This document shows, piece by piece, positions 26,744 through 35,778 of a DNA stretch of 64,000 nt (positions are counted from its first letter, which is position 1; each line of letters starts with the position of its first letter). Source of the stretch: Cellulomonas cellasea (GTDB lineage Bacteria; Actinomycetota; Actinomycetes; Actinomycetales; Cellulomonadaceae); the NCBI RefSeq assembly GCF_006538745.1, contig NZ_BJLR01000026.1:20426-84425 (forward strand), given 5' to 3'. The position numbers were made by a program, and so were the translations under genes. Below the pieces are notes generated by a model. The model was not told the origin of the DNA and did not search any database. It was given only the letters and a program-made list of their open reading frames with translations.

Positions 26744-29223
26744 TGGTGGCCACCGCGGCGCACGAGGCGGCGGCGACGCCGTCGGACCCCGCGAACGACG
26801 AGGGCGCCCCGGTCGTCGAGGTCATGGGCGTGCGGCACCACGGCCCGGGCTCGGCGCGCGCGGTGCGTGCGGCGCTCGAGCGCCTGCGACCGGACGTCGT
26901 GCTCGTCGAGGGCCCCGCCGACGCCGACGCGCTCGCGCCGCTCGCGGGCGACCCGGACCTCGTGCCGCCCGTCGCGATGCTCGCGTACGCGAACGACGAC
27001 CCGGCGACGGCCGTCTTCTGGCCGTACGCCGTGTTCTCCCCCGAGTGGCAGGCGCTGCGCTGGGCCGCCCAGCACGGCGTGCGGGTCCGGTTCTGCGACC
27101 TGCCCTCGGGCGCGGTGCTCGCTCGCGGCGGCGCGGAGGCGGTGTCCGGGCAGCGCCCGGAGACGCTCGAGCCCGCGGGCGTGGCCGGGCAGCAGCCGGC
27201 CACGACGGCAGCGCCCCCACCGGCGGCCGGGCCCGGACAGCCGGAGAGCCTGCGACCGGCGCAAGGACACCGGCCCGCCGAGGCACCGGGCGGCGCGCAC
27301 GCCGCGGAGCGCGAGGACCCGTCCGCGGACGACGACACCGAGCCGGAGGACCCGTCTGCGGACGGCGCCGCGGCGCTGCGGCGCGACCCCGTCGCCGCGC
27401 TCGCCGCCGCTGCCGGGTACGACGACCCCGAGCGATGGTGGGACGACGTCGTCGAGCACCGGCTCGACTCCCCCACCCCGTTCCCGGTGCTGACCGAGGC
27501 GATGGCCGAGCTGCGCTGGTCGGCGGAGCCGCTGCCGCCCGCGCGCCAGCTGCACGAGGACCGCCGCGAGGCCCACATGCGCCAGGCGCTGCGCGCCGAG
27601 CTGCGTGCGGGTGCGCGGCGCGTCGCGGTCGTCTGCGGCGCGTGGCACGCGCCGGCCCTCGACGGCAGGCTCCCCCCGGCCGCGGCCGACGTGCGCGTCC
27701 TGCGCGGACTGCCGCGGCGGGCCACGTCGGTCACGTGGGTGCCGTGGACGTCCTCGCGGCTCGCGACGGCGTCGAGCTACGGCGCGGGCATCACGTCTCC
27801 CGGCTGGTACCACCACCTGTTCACGGCCCCGGACCACGTCGTCGCGCGGTGGCTCACGCGCGTCGCGGGCGTGCTCCGCGCGCAGGACCTGCCGGTCTCG
27901 TCGGCGCACGTCATCGAGGCGGTCCGCCTCGCCGACGCGCTCGCGACCCTGCGCGGGCGCCCCCTCGCGGGGCTCGACGAGGTGACCGAGGCGACGCGCG
28001 CGGTGCTGTGCGAGGGCGACGACGCGGTGCTCGCGCTGGTCACGGCCCGCCTCGTCGTCGGCGAGTCGCTCGGCACCGTGCCCGAGTCGGTGCCGACGGT
28101 CCCGCTCGCGAGCGACCTGCGCGCGACCGCACGGCGGCTGCGGCTCAAGGTCGAGCCGCTGGCCCGCACGCTCGAGCTCGACGTGCGGAAGGACACCGAC
28201 CGCGAGCGCTCGCGCCTCCTGCACCGCCTGCGCGTCCTCGACGTCGACTGGGGCGTGCCGGCCGCGGCGACCCGCCGCAGCACCGGGACGTTCCGCGAGC
28301 CGTGGACGCTCGTGTGGCGGCCCGAGCTCGCGGTCGCGGTCATCGAGGCGGCGCTGTGGGGCACGACGGTCGAGGCGGCCGCGGCTGCGCGTCTCGGCGC
28401 CGCTGCGGGGCCGGCGTCGCTCGCGGGGCTGACCCGGCTCGTCGAGGACGCTCTGCTCGCCGACCTGCCCGCCGCGATGACGCCGCTCCTGGCCGCGCTG
28501 GACGCACGCGCCGCGCACGACGTCGACGTGGTGCACCTCATGACGGCGCTGCCCCCGCTGGTCCGCGCGCACCGCTACCCCGGCGTGCGCGGCACCGACG
28601 TCGAGCAGGTCGGGCGGGTCGCGGACGCGCTGCTCGTGCGGGTCTGCGCGGCGTTGCCGTCGGCGGTCACGGCGCTCGACGACGAGGCCGCACGCGAGCT
28701 GCGCACGGCGCTCGACGCGGTGCACGACGCGGTGCTGCTGCGGGAGGAGCCCGCCGGCGCCGGCCTCTGGTGGGCGGCGCTCGCGTCGCTCGCCGACCGC
28801 GGGGACGTCTCGGGGCTGCTCGCGGGGCGCGCGACCCGGCTGCTGCGCGACGGCGGACGCCTCGATGACGCGCCCGTCCGCCTCGCTCGGGCCCTGTCGG
28901 TCGGCGCCCCCGCACCGGCGAAGGCGGCCTGGGTCGAGGGGTTCCTCGACGGCGGCGGGCTGCTGCTGGCCCGCGACGACGAGCTCCTCACCGTCCTCGA
29001 CACGTGGCTCGCGGGCCTGCCGGAGCGGGACTTCACGGACGTGCTCCCGCTGCTGCGCCGCACGTTCGGTGCCCTCTCGGCGCCCGAGCGGCGCGCGGTG
29101 AGGCAGGCCGCGGCGCACGGCACCCGGCGTCCCGCCGGCCCCGCGGAACCCACCGGCCTCGACGAGGAACGGGCGCTGCCCGCGCTGCGCACCGTCACGA
29201 CGATCCTGGGAGGGCACCCGTGA
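26740..29223 (+). CDS. DUF5682 family protein (YehM-like) of the MoxR-VWA operon
   Basis: The 827-residue protein opens with VEVMGVRHHGPGSARAVRAA, the invariant start of DUF5682. LRPDVVLVEGPADADALAPL and VFWPYAVFSPEWQALRWA follow, which together look like an erythromycin-esterase/TIKI-like alpha-beta domain. A Pro/Glu/Asp-rich insert (about 150-215) is low complexity and absent from shorter relatives. WVPWTSSRLATASSYGAGI near 340 is another family block. The last 450 residues are mostly helical. No assay-based function is known to me. The gene overlaps both neighbours, so stoichiometric expression with the ATPase and VWA protein is likely. Confidence 0.85.
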   Translation: MMVATAAHEAAATPSDPANDEGAPVVEVMGVRHHGPGSARAVRAALERLRPDVVLVEGPADADALAPLAGDPDLVPPVAMLAYANDDPATAVFWPYAVFSPEWQALRWAAQHGVRVRFCDLPSGAVLARGGAEAVSGQRPETLEPAGVAGQQPATTAAPPPAAGPGQPESLRPAQGHRPAEAPGGAHAAEREDPSADDDTEPEDPSADGAAALRRDPVAALAAAAGYDDPERWWDDVVEHRLDSPTPFPVLTEAMAELRWSAEPLPPARQLHEDRREAHMRQALRAELRAGARRVAVVCGAWHAPALDGRLPPAAADVRVLRGLPRRATSVTWVPWTSSRLATASSYGAGITSPGWYHHLFTAPDHVVARWLTRVAGVLRAQDLPVSSAHVIEAVRLADALATLRGRPLAGLDEVTEATRAVLCEGDDAVLALVTARLVVGESLGTVPESVPTVPLASDLRATARRLRLKVEPLARTLELDVRKDTDRERSRLLHRLRVLDVDWGVPAAATRRSTGTFREPWTLVWRPELAVAVIEAALWGTTVEAAAAARLGAAAGPASLAGLTRLVEDALLADLPAAMTPLLAALDARAAHDVDVVHLMTALPPLVRAHRYPGVRGTDVEQVGRVADALLVRVCAALPSAVTALDDEAARELRTALDAVHDAVLLREEPAGAGLWWAALASLADRGDVSGLLAGRATRLLRDGGRLDDAPVRLARALSVGAPAPAKAAWVEGFLDGGGLLLARDDELLTVLDTWLAGLPERDFTDVLPLLRRTFGALSAPERRAVRQAAAHGTRRPAGPAEPTGLDEERALPALRTVTTILGGHP

Positions 29224-30416
29224 GCGCACCGGGCACACCCGTCGACGAGGCGGGGCGGCTGCGACGGTGGCGCCTCGTGCTCGGCGCCGCGGGCGAGCCC
29301 GGGGCGGCGCCGCTGCAGGGCCCCGACGCCGCGATGGACGCCGCCCTCGCGGCGCTCTACGACGCCGACGACCGTGGGGGGCCGCGTCCGGGCGGCCCGC
29401 GCGGTGCCGGACTCGGCGCGTCGGCGCCCCGGGTCGCCCGCTGGCTCGGAGACATCCGCACGTACTTCCCGAGCACCGTGGTGCAGGTCATGCAGCGTGA
29501 CGCCGTGGACCGCCTCCACCTGCGCCAGCTGCTGCTCGAGCCGGAGCTGCTCAGCGCCGTCGAGCCCGACGTGAGCCTCGTGGGGACGCTGCTCTCGCTC
29601 AACCGGGTCATGCCCGAGACGACCCGGGCCACGGCACGCCAGGTCGTCGCGACGGTGGTCGCGGAGGTCGAGCGGCGGGTCGCCGACCGGACGCGGTCGG
29701 CCGTCGCGGGAGCGCTGGACCGGACGAGCCGCACGCACCGCCCCCACCTGCGGGACGTCGACTGGGACGCGACCATCCGCGCCAACCTGCGGCACTACCT
29801 CCCCGAGCACCGCACGGTCGTGCCCGAGCGCCTCGTGGGCCACGGCCGCCGCCGCCAGGTCGTCGCGCGCGACGTCGTGCTCGCGATCGACCAGTCGGGC
29901 TCGATGGCGGAGTCGGTCGTGTACGCCTCGGTGTTCGGTGCGGTGCTCGCCTCGATGCGCGCGCTGTCGACGTCGCTCGTGGTCTTCGACACCGAGGTCG
30001 TCGACCTCACCCCGCTGCTCGCCGACCCGGTCGACGTGCTGTTCGGGACCCAGCTCGGCGGCGGCACGGACATCAATCGTGCGGTCGCCTACTGCCAGGG
30101 GCTCGTCCGCCGGCCGGCCGACACGCTGCTCGTGCTGGTCAGCGACCTGTACGAGGGCGGGGTGCGCGACGAGCTGCTGCGCCGGGTGGCCGACCTCACC
30201 GCGGCCGGCGTCCAGGTCGTCGTGCTGCTGGCGCTGTCGGACTCCGGTGCGCCGTCGTTCGACCGGGAGAACGCGGCGGCGCTCGTCGAGCTCGGGGTGC
30301 CCGCGTTCGCGTGCACGCCCGACGCGTTCCCCGACCTGCTCGCGGTCGCGCTGGCGAAGGGCGACGTCGGTGCGTGGGCGGACCGGCAGCTCACACCCGG
30401 GGTGTCGAGGGGCTGA
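29220..30416 (+). CDS. VWA-domain protein (YehP-like) partner of the MoxR ATPase
   Basis: The 398-residue protein has an N-terminal helical region (about 1-210, with YFPSTVVQVMQRDAVDRL) and a von Willebrand A domain from about 218. The MIDAS metal site is complete: Asp224-x-Ser-x-Ser in VLAIDQSGSMAES, the Thr in GGGTDINRAVAYC and the Asp in LVLVSDLYEGG. Metal-dependent binding to a client or to the ATPase is the known mode of such proteins. The GTG overlaps the DUF5682 stop. It ends the operon, followed by a strong terminator. No signal peptide or membrane helix is present, so the whole system looks cytoplasmic. Confidence 0.92.
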   Translation: MSAPGTPVDEAGRLRRWRLVLGAAGEPGAAPLQGPDAAMDAALAALYDADDRGGPRPGGPRGAGLGASAPRVARWLGDIRTYFPSTVVQVMQRDAVDRLHLRQLLLEPELLSAVEPDVSLVGTLLSLNRVMPETTRATARQVVATVVAEVERRVADRTRSAVAGALDRTSRTHRPHLRDVDWDATIRANLRHYLPEHRTVVPERLVGHGRRRQVVARDVVLAIDQSGSMAESVVYASVFGAVLASMRALSTSLVVFDTEVVDLTPLLADPVDVLFGTQLGGGTDINRAVAYCQGLVRRPADTLLVLVSDLYEGGVRDELLRRVADLTAAGVQVVVLLALSDSGAPSFDRENAAALVELGVPAFACTPDAFPDLLAVALAKGDVGAWADRQLTPGVSRG

Positions 30417-30495
30417 TCCGGGGCCGAGCCGGGGTCCCGCGGCCGGAGCTCGATGACGTGGGCGGTCGGCGCCGCGGTGTGCCCCCGCACGTGAC

Positions 30496-30526
30496 CCCCG
30501 GCCGCCCTGGTGCAGGGCGGCCGGGG
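30496..30526. terminator. Bidirectional terminator between the VWA and protease genes
   Basis: CCCCGGCCGCCCT (30496-30508) pairs perfectly with AGGGCGGCCGGGG (30514-30526) around a GGTGC loop. It is placed 14 bp after the protease stop and 80 bp after the VWA stop. Confidence 0.8.
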
Positions 30527-30539
30527 ACCACGGGTCAGG

Positions 30540-32414
30540 TCACCAGCTCAGCTGGATCGTGTACGCACCGGCGCTCGCGCCGGTCCCACCGCGGTAGTAC
30601 GTGGTGCGGGCGTAGTACGTCGCCGTCGTCGTGCCGGTGTTGCGCACCGACGCCGTGTCGATCCGGCCCGCACCGAGCGTGCTGCTCGTGAGCGGCTGGC
30701 TCGACGAGCCGTACAGGTACAGGTCGTAGTCGGCCGTGCTCGAGCTGGGCGTGAGCCTCGCGGTGAGCGTCGCCCCGGGCGGGACGGCGACGGCGAAGTA
30801 GTCCGTGTCGGTGCTCGAGCCGATCGTGGCGGACAGGGTGCGCGCCGACGCGACGGCGTTCGCCGCGCTGCGCGTGTTGTTCGGCTCGACCTCGCTCGTG
30901 GCGACCGGCGTCGTCGTCGGGGTCGGCGTAGGCGTCGGGGTCGGCGTCGGGTTCGTCCCGCCGGTGGCGGCCCGGACCGCGGCGTTCGCGTCCACCATGC
31001 CCGCGCCGCAGCTCGTGCACGACGCGACGAACGGCCGGGCGGTCGACTTCAGCGTGCTCTCGACCTGGTCGGGCGTCAGCGCCGGGTTGGCGGCGAGCAC
31101 GAGCGCGGCGGCGGCGGCGACGTGCGGCGTCGCCATCGACGTGCCCTGGTAGTACGCGTAGGTGTCGGCGCCCGGGCCGGTGGCGCCCGAGTTGAGCGTC
31201 GAGAGGATGCCGCGCGTCTGGCCCCCGCTCATCTCGCCCCCCGGGGCCGCGATGTCGACGAGCGTCCCGTAGTTCGAGTACGACGCGCGCGCCCCCGTGG
31301 GTCCGTACGCGGCGACAGCGATGACGCCCGAGCAGTTGGCGGGGCTCGACGTCGAGACGTTCGTGCGCTCGTTGCCCGCCGCCACGACGACGACCGCGCC
31401 GTTCGCGCGGGCGGCCGTGATGGCCCGCTGGCTCGTCGTGTCGCAGGCGCCGCTGCCGCCGAGCGACAGGTTGAGCACGCGTGCGCGGTTCGGGTTCGCC
31501 GCGACGCCGCTCACGGTGCCGCCGGACGCCCAGACCATCGCGTCGGCGATGTCGGAGGTGTAGCCGCCGCACGTCCCCAGCACGCGGAGCGGGAGGATCT
31601 TCGACTCGGGCGCCCCGCCCGCGACGCCGGCACCGTTGCCCGCGACCGCCGCGATCGTGCCCGCCACGTGCGTGCCGTGCCAGCTCGAGGAGCTCGCCGG
31701 CGTCCCCGCGCCGCACTCGCCGGCGGCGGTGTGGTCGCCGGGGTCCCTCGCGTCGGCGTCCCGGCCGTTCCCGTCGTTGGACACCTGGGTGTCGCTGATC
31801 ATGTCGTACCCGCCGACGACTGCGGACGCGAGGTCGGCGTGCGGGCGGAAGCCGGTGTCGATCACCGCGACGTTGACGCCGGCACCTCGGGTCACGTCCC
31901 ACGCGCCGAGCACGCCGATGCCGACGTCGCTCGTCTGGAGGCCCCACAGGCTCGACCAGCTGGGGTCGTTCGGGGCGGCGGCGGACGCGGTGAGGATCCG
32001 GTCGGGCTCGGCGTACTCGACCCCGGGGTCCTCGGCGGCGACCTGGGCGGCGAGCGCCTCGACGTCGGCGAGCGGGAGCGGCGCGGACAGCGCCCAGACC
32101 TGCGCGCCCTGAGCGGTGTCGCGCACGTACTCGACGGCAGCTCCCCGCGCCTGGGCGGCCCGCGCGATGCGGTCCTGCCGGGCGGACTGGACGTCGCTCC
32201 CGGCGCTCGCCCCGAGCGGCTGCGTGCGGTAGCGCACGATGATCCGGTCCGTGCCGGTGCTGCCCGCCGGGGCCTGCACGGCGGGTGCCGATGCGTCCGG
32301 TGCCGTCCCCTCGGAGGTCGCGGCCACGGCGTGCGGGGCCAGCGCCCAGGACGACGCCAGGAGGACGCCGGCGGCGACGGCGGCCACGGGGCGCCGCGTG
32401 AAGGTGTGCTGCAT
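30540..32414 (-). CDS. Secreted S8 (subtilisin-like) serine protease with C-terminal PPC domain
   Basis: The 624-residue pre-pro-protein has a signal peptide at residues 1-30 (Arg-Arg, then AVAAGVLLASSWALAPHAVA). An inhibitor-I9-like propeptide covers about 50-140. The catalytic domain carries Asp186 in VAVIDTGFRPH, His246 in HGTHVAGTIAAVA, the oxyanion Asn in AAGNERTN and Ser426 in GTSMATPHVAAAA. A Pro-Thr-repeat linker (about 485-503) joins it to a PPC beta-sandwich that starts SEVEPNNTRSAANAV and is usually removed or used for binding. Many Cys residues suggest disulfides. It is an extracellular protease like aqualysin-type enzymes. I chose the ATG directly before the signal peptide over an upstream GTG/ATG that lies in the promoter. 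Confidence 0.93.
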   Translation of the reverse strand: MQHTFTRRPVAAVAAGVLLASSWALAPHAVAATSEGTAPDASAPAVQAPAGSTGTDRIIVRYRTQPLGASAGSDVQSARQDRIARAAQARGAAVEYVRDTAQGAQVWALSAPLPLADVEALAAQVAAEDPGVEYAEPDRILTASAAAPNDPSWSSLWGLQTSDVGIGVLGAWDVTRGAGVNVAVIDTGFRPHADLASAVVGGYDMISDTQVSNDGNGRDADARDPGDHTAAGECGAGTPASSSSWHGTHVAGTIAAVAGNGAGVAGGAPESKILPLRVLGTCGGYTSDIADAMVWASGGTVSGVAANPNRARVLNLSLGGSGACDTTSQRAITAARANGAVVVVAAGNERTNVSTSSPANCSGVIAVAAYGPTGARASYSNYGTLVDIAAPGGEMSGGQTRGILSTLNSGATGPGADTYAYYQGTSMATPHVAAAAALVLAANPALTPDQVESTLKSTARPFVASCTSCGAGMVDANAAVRAATGGTNPTPTPTPTPTPTTTPVATSEVEPNNTRSAANAVASARTLSATIGSSTDTDYFAVAVPPGATLTARLTPSSSTADYDLYLYGSSSQPLTSSTLGAGRIDTASVRNTGTTTATYYARTTYYRGGTGASAGAYTIQLSW

Positions 32415-32811
32415 GAAGGATCTGCCTCTCGGCTGCGGGGTGCGGTCGTCGCGTCGGCCGCGCGTCCCGAGGGTCCGGGACGCCGCTCGGGGCGACGTGC
32501 GACTCACGGTAAACACGGCTATGACTGCGGTCAAGGGCGTAAGTTACTCTGCGGTACAACGGGCGTTCTCCCGCCTGTCGGCGCACCGACCGAGCCGCTG
32601 GCGCGACCCTCGGCGCGCCCGGGGCCGGGTCCGGGCCTCCCGCTCCGACGCGGCCCGGGAGGCGCCTCCGGCGCAGGGCCGCCGTCCTCCCGGAGCCGTG
32701 CGCACGCGGCCCGGATGCGCCGCGGCGTGCACCCCCCGACGATGGCCGGGTGCGTCGGGACACGTCGCGCACGCACCGGGGACCCGAGGGTCCCGCGCGG
32801 GAGGGGTCGAG
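32415..32811. other. 397-bp divergent region between the protease and TPP-enzyme genes
   Basis: The A+T-richer segment 32500-32560 contains the protease promoter (separate entry). The rest, 32560-32800, is very GC-rich, full of short inverted repeats, and shows no gene. The TPP-enzyme ribosome site GGGAGGGG is at 32799-32806. No clear promoter for that gene is visible. Confidence 0.5.
32506..32534 (-). promoter_or_regulatory. Sigma-70-type promoter of the S8 protease gene
   Basis: Read on the minus strand: TTGACC (-35, 32534-32529), exactly 17 bases, then TACCGT (-10, 32511-32506). It fits the actinobacterial housekeeping consensus and gives a leader of about 85 bases before the protease ATG. 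Confidence 0.6.
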
Positions 32812-34614
32812 ATGGCGACGGTGGCGGACGGGATCGTGGCGCGGCTCGCGGAGTGGGGCGTCGGGCGCGTGTTCGGCTTCGCGGGCGACGGGATCGACCC
32901 GCTGCTGGCGGCGCTGCACCGCGCGTCGGGGACGGTCGAGCTCGTGACCGCGCGCCACGAGGAGATGGCCGCGTTCATGGCGACGGGTCACGCCAAGTAC
33001 GGCGGCGGGGTCGGCGTCTGCCTCGCGACGCAGGGCCCGGGGGCGATCCACCTGCTGACCGGGCTCTACGACGCCAAGCTCGACCGCAAGCCGGTCGTCG
33101 CGATCGTCGGGCAGGTCGTCTCCACGGCGCTCGGCAGCGGCTACCTGCAGGAGGTCGACCTGCAGACGCTGTTCAAGGACGTGTGCGGCCAGTACGTCCA
33201 GACCGTGCACAGCCCCGAGCAGCTCCCGCTGGTGCTCGACAACGCGATCCGCACGGCGCTCGCGACGTCGAGCCCCACGTGCGTGATCGTGCCGCACGAC
33301 GTGCAGAAGGAGGACCTCCCCGAGGACGCGCAGCACACGCACGGCGTCGTCGCGTCGTCCGCGACGTGGGCGCCCTCGCGCGTGCTGCCCGACGAGGCGT
33401 CGCTGGACCGGGCGGTCGAGGTGCTCGACGCCGGCGAGCGGGTCGCGCTCCTCGTCGGGCAGGGGGCCGCCGGTGCGGCGGAGCAGGTCCGGGCCGTCGC
33501 GGAGCGGCTCGGCGCGGGGATCACGACGTCGCTGCTGGGCAAGCCGGTCCTCGACGAGGGGCTCCCCTACCACTGCGGGGTCATGGGCCACCTCGGGACG
33601 ACCGCGTCCGCGGACCTCCTCGCGCGCTGCGACACGCTCCTCATCGTCGGCAGCAGCGACCCGTGGACCGAGTTCTACCCACCGCCGGGAACCGTCCGGA
33701 CGGTGCAGATCGACGTCGCCGCGCGCAACCTCGGCGCGAAGTACCCCGTGCAGGTCGGGCTCGCCGGCGACGCCGCGGAGACCCTGGACCTGCTGCTCCC
33801 GCGCCTGCGTGCGCGCGAGGGTTGGCGCGCCGACGTCGAGCGCAGCGTCGCGGCGTGGCACGAGGTCGCCCGACGGCGCGCGGCCGAGCCCGCCGACCCG
33901 CTCAACCCGCAGCTCGTCCTGCGCGCGCTGAGCGACCACCTGCCCGCCGACGCGCAGGTCTCCCTCGACGTCGGCTCGGTCGTCTACTGGTACGCGCGGT
34001 TCCTCCGGCTGCCCCGGGGCGTCCCCGCGCACCTGTCGAGCACGCTCGCGTCGATGGGGTCGGCGATGCCGTACGGCATCGCCGCCAAGCTGCTGCACCC
34101 GGACCGGCCCGTCGTCGCGCTCGCGGGCGACGGTGCGATGCAGATGAACGGCCTCTCCGAGCTCATCACGGTCGCCGCGCGCTGGCGGGACTGGGCCGAC
34201 CCGAGGTTCGTGGTGCTCGTGCTGCACAACGGGGACCTCGCCGAGGTGTCCTGGGAGCAGCGCGAGATGGAGGGCGACCCACGCTTCCCGACGTCCCAGA
34301 CGGTGCCGCCGTTCCCCTACGCGGCCTACGCCGAGATGCTCGGGCTCACCGGGATCCGCGTCGACGACCCGGCGGACGTCCATGCCGCGTGGCGCACCGC
34401 GCTCGGCGCCGACCGCCCCTGCCTGATCGAGGCCGTCGTCGACCCGGACACGCCGCTGCTCGCGCCGCGCCAGCCCACCGAGAAGGTCGAGCAGATGCGC
34501 CGCGGGCTCGCACAGGAGCCGGGCGCGGGTCGCGCCACGGACCACCTCGACCGGCAGCGCGCGCACGAGGCGGAGCACGACCCGGCGGGCGTGTCGGCGG
34601 AGAACGACGCGTGA
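32812..34614 (+). CDS. Thiamine-pyrophosphate enzyme, pyruvate oxidase / acetolactate synthase-like
   Basis: The 600-residue protein has the three-domain layout of POX/ALS enzymes. The N-terminal PYR domain includes GVGRVFGFAGDGIDPLLAAL and the catalytic Glu50 in TARHEEMAAF. A central domain (about 190-330) follows. The C-terminal PP domain has the TPP motif ALAGDGAMQMNGLSELITVA (Gly439-Asp-Gly) ending in LVLHNGDLAEVSWEQ. It looks complete. Substrate is uncertain: pyruvate decarboxylation or oxidation is most likely, and indolepyruvate or benzoylformate are less likely. No acetolactate synthase small subunit is nearby. GGGAGGGG precedes the ATG. The last 30 residues are a polar tail absent from short homologues. 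Confidence 0.85.
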   Translation: MATVADGIVARLAEWGVGRVFGFAGDGIDPLLAALHRASGTVELVTARHEEMAAFMATGHAKYGGGVGVCLATQGPGAIHLLTGLYDAKLDRKPVVAIVGQVVSTALGSGYLQEVDLQTLFKDVCGQYVQTVHSPEQLPLVLDNAIRTALATSSPTCVIVPHDVQKEDLPEDAQHTHGVVASSATWAPSRVLPDEASLDRAVEVLDAGERVALLVGQGAAGAAEQVRAVAERLGAGITTSLLGKPVLDEGLPYHCGVMGHLGTTASADLLARCDTLLIVGSSDPWTEFYPPPGTVRTVQIDVAARNLGAKYPVQVGLAGDAAETLDLLLPRLRAREGWRADVERSVAAWHEVARRRAAEPADPLNPQLVLRALSDHLPADAQVSLDVGSVVYWYARFLRLPRGVPAHLSSTLASMGSAMPYGIAAKLLHPDRPVVALAGDGAMQMNGLSELITVAARWRDWADPRFVVLVLHNGDLAEVSWEQREMEGDPRFPTSQTVPPFPYAAYAEMLGLTGIRVDDPADVHAAWRTALGADRPCLIEAVVDPDTPLLAPRQPTEKVEQMRRGLAQEPGAGRATDHLDRQRAHEAEHDPAGVSAENDA

Positions 34615-34662
34615 GCCCGGGGACGGCACCGACGTGCCGCCGCACGCACGGGGCGTAGCGGC

Positions 34663-35418
34663 GTGCCGGTGTGGCTCGAGGCCGGCCTGTGGGGCCTCGT
34701 CGCGGGCGGTGCGCTCGTGCTCGGCGCGCTCGTCGCGTGGCGGGTCCGCGTGCCGCAGCGCGTCGTGGCGGGTGTCATGGCGTTCGGTGCGGGCGTCCTC
34801 CTCTCGGCGCTCGCCTTCGAGCTCGTCGCGCCCGCCGAGGAGCAGGGCGGTCTCGGCCCGACCGTCGCCGGGTTCCTCGGCGGGGCGGTCGCGTACGTCG
34901 CCGCGAACGAGTGGCTCGCGCGGCGCGGGGCCCGGCACCGCAAGCGCTCGGGCGGTCACCAGCCCTCGGAGCAGGAGGCCGCGGGCAGCGGGGCGGCGAT
35001 CGCGGTGGGCGCGCTGCTCGACGGCGTCCCCGAGTCGGTCGTCCTCGGGCTGTCGCTGCTCGGCGGCGAGGGCGTCGGGCTCGGCGTGCTCGTCGCGGTG
35101 TTCCTCTCGAACGTGCCCGAGGGGCTGTCGAGCGCGGCCGGGATGAAGCGGGCGGGCCGCGGCGCGCGCTACGTGTTCGGCGTGTGGGGTGCGATCGCCG
35201 CCGTGAGCGGGCTGGCCGCCGCGCTGGGCGCCGCCGCCCTCGGCGGTGCGTCGCCGACGACCGTCGCGGTCATCACCGCGGTGGCCGCCGGCGCGATCCT
35301 CGCGATGGTCGCGGACACGATGATCCCCGAGGCGTTCGAGCGGACCCACGCGCTCACGGGCCTCGTCACCGCGCTGGGCTTCCTCACCGCCTTCGCGGTG
35401 CACCACCTCGGGGAGTGA
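34663..35418 (+). CDS. ZIP-family metal transporter
   Basis: The 251-residue membrane protein has about seven or eight helices. The ZIP metal-site helices are recognisable: ALLDGVPESVVLGLSLLGGE (helix with Asp/Glu ligands) and FLSNVPEGLSSAAGMKRAG, the NxPEG motif in helix 5. A charged cytoplasmic loop (RRGARHRKRSGGHQPSEQEA) separates helices 3 and 4, in place of the usual His-rich loop. It imports or exports a divalent ion such as Zn or Fe by facilitated transport. The GTG at 34663 gives the full first helix; a second GTG two codons later is equally usable. Confidence 0.82.
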   Translation: MPVWLEAGLWGLVAGGALVLGALVAWRVRVPQRVVAGVMAFGAGVLLSALAFELVAPAEEQGGLGPTVAGFLGGAVAYVAANEWLARRGARHRKRSGGHQPSEQEAAGSGAAIAVGALLDGVPESVVLGLSLLGGEGVGLGVLVAVFLSNVPEGLSSAAGMKRAGRGARYVFGVWGAIAAVSGLAAALGAAALGGASPTTVAVITAVAAGAILAMVADTMIPEAFERTHALTGLVTALGFLTAFAVHHLGE

Positions 35419-35456
35419 GCGACGCCCCGCGACGCGAGCACGGCGCACCGGGACGC

Positions 35457-35490
35457 GGCAGGGCCCCGACGCACGCGCCGGGGCCCTGCC
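35457..35490. terminator. Bidirectional terminator after the ZIP transporter and antitoxin-like genes
   Basis: A perfect 12-bp stem, GGCAGGGCCCCG (35457-35468) with CGGGGCCCTGCC (35479-35490), has a 10-base loop. It is located between the two convergent stops. Confidence 0.8.
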
Positions 35491-35511
35491 TGCGGTCGTG
35501 GGTGGGACGTG

Positions 35512-35691
35512 CTACTGCCCCAGGTGCTGGTCGGCGGCGTCGCCGGCCTTCTCGAGCTGCTCGTCGTGCTTGCCGCCCGTCGCGTTCGAGGCCGCGTCCT
35601 GGCCCTTGTCGAGCGCGGCGTCGCTCGCCTTCTCGCCCTTCTCGCTGTCCAGCGCGCCTTCCGCCTTGCCCGCCAGGTCGTCGATGCCCAT
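35512..35691 (-). CDS. Small MT0933-type antitoxin-like protein
   Basis: The 59-residue protein (MGIDDLAGKAEGALDSEKGE ... TGGKHDEQLEKAGDAADQHL) is charged, Lys/Asp/Ala-rich and predicted helical. It matches the small actinobacterial MT0933 (Rv0909)-type antitoxin family, with its TGGKxxxQLxKAxD pattern. A GAGGAG site lies seven bases before the ATG. The toxin partner (Rv0910-like) that normally follows is absent: the next leftward feature is a terminator. It may be a solitary stress or osmotic protein rather than a true antitoxin. Confidence 0.75.
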   Translation of the reverse strand: MGIDDLAGKAEGALDSEKGEKASDAALDKGQDAASNATGGKHDEQLEKAGDAADQHLGQ

Positions 35692-35778
35692 GTCGGTCTC
35701 CTCACTGTCGAGGACGCACGTCGCGCGCGCCCTCGACCATGCTGCGGCCGAGTGCCCGCTCGCGCACGCCGACGCCCG

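Noticed and set aside
30905..30965. GTCGGCGTC-like tandem repeat as an independent element
   Set aside because: It is the coding sequence of the Pro-Thr linker of the S8 protease.
30535..35448. Very long minus-strand open frame (over 1600 codons) spanning the protease, TPP enzyme and ZIP genes
   Set aside because: It is antisense or out of frame to clearly conserved proteins on both sides, rich in Arg/Gly/Ala/Asp, and has no ribosome site or domain. Typical of high-GC shadow frames.
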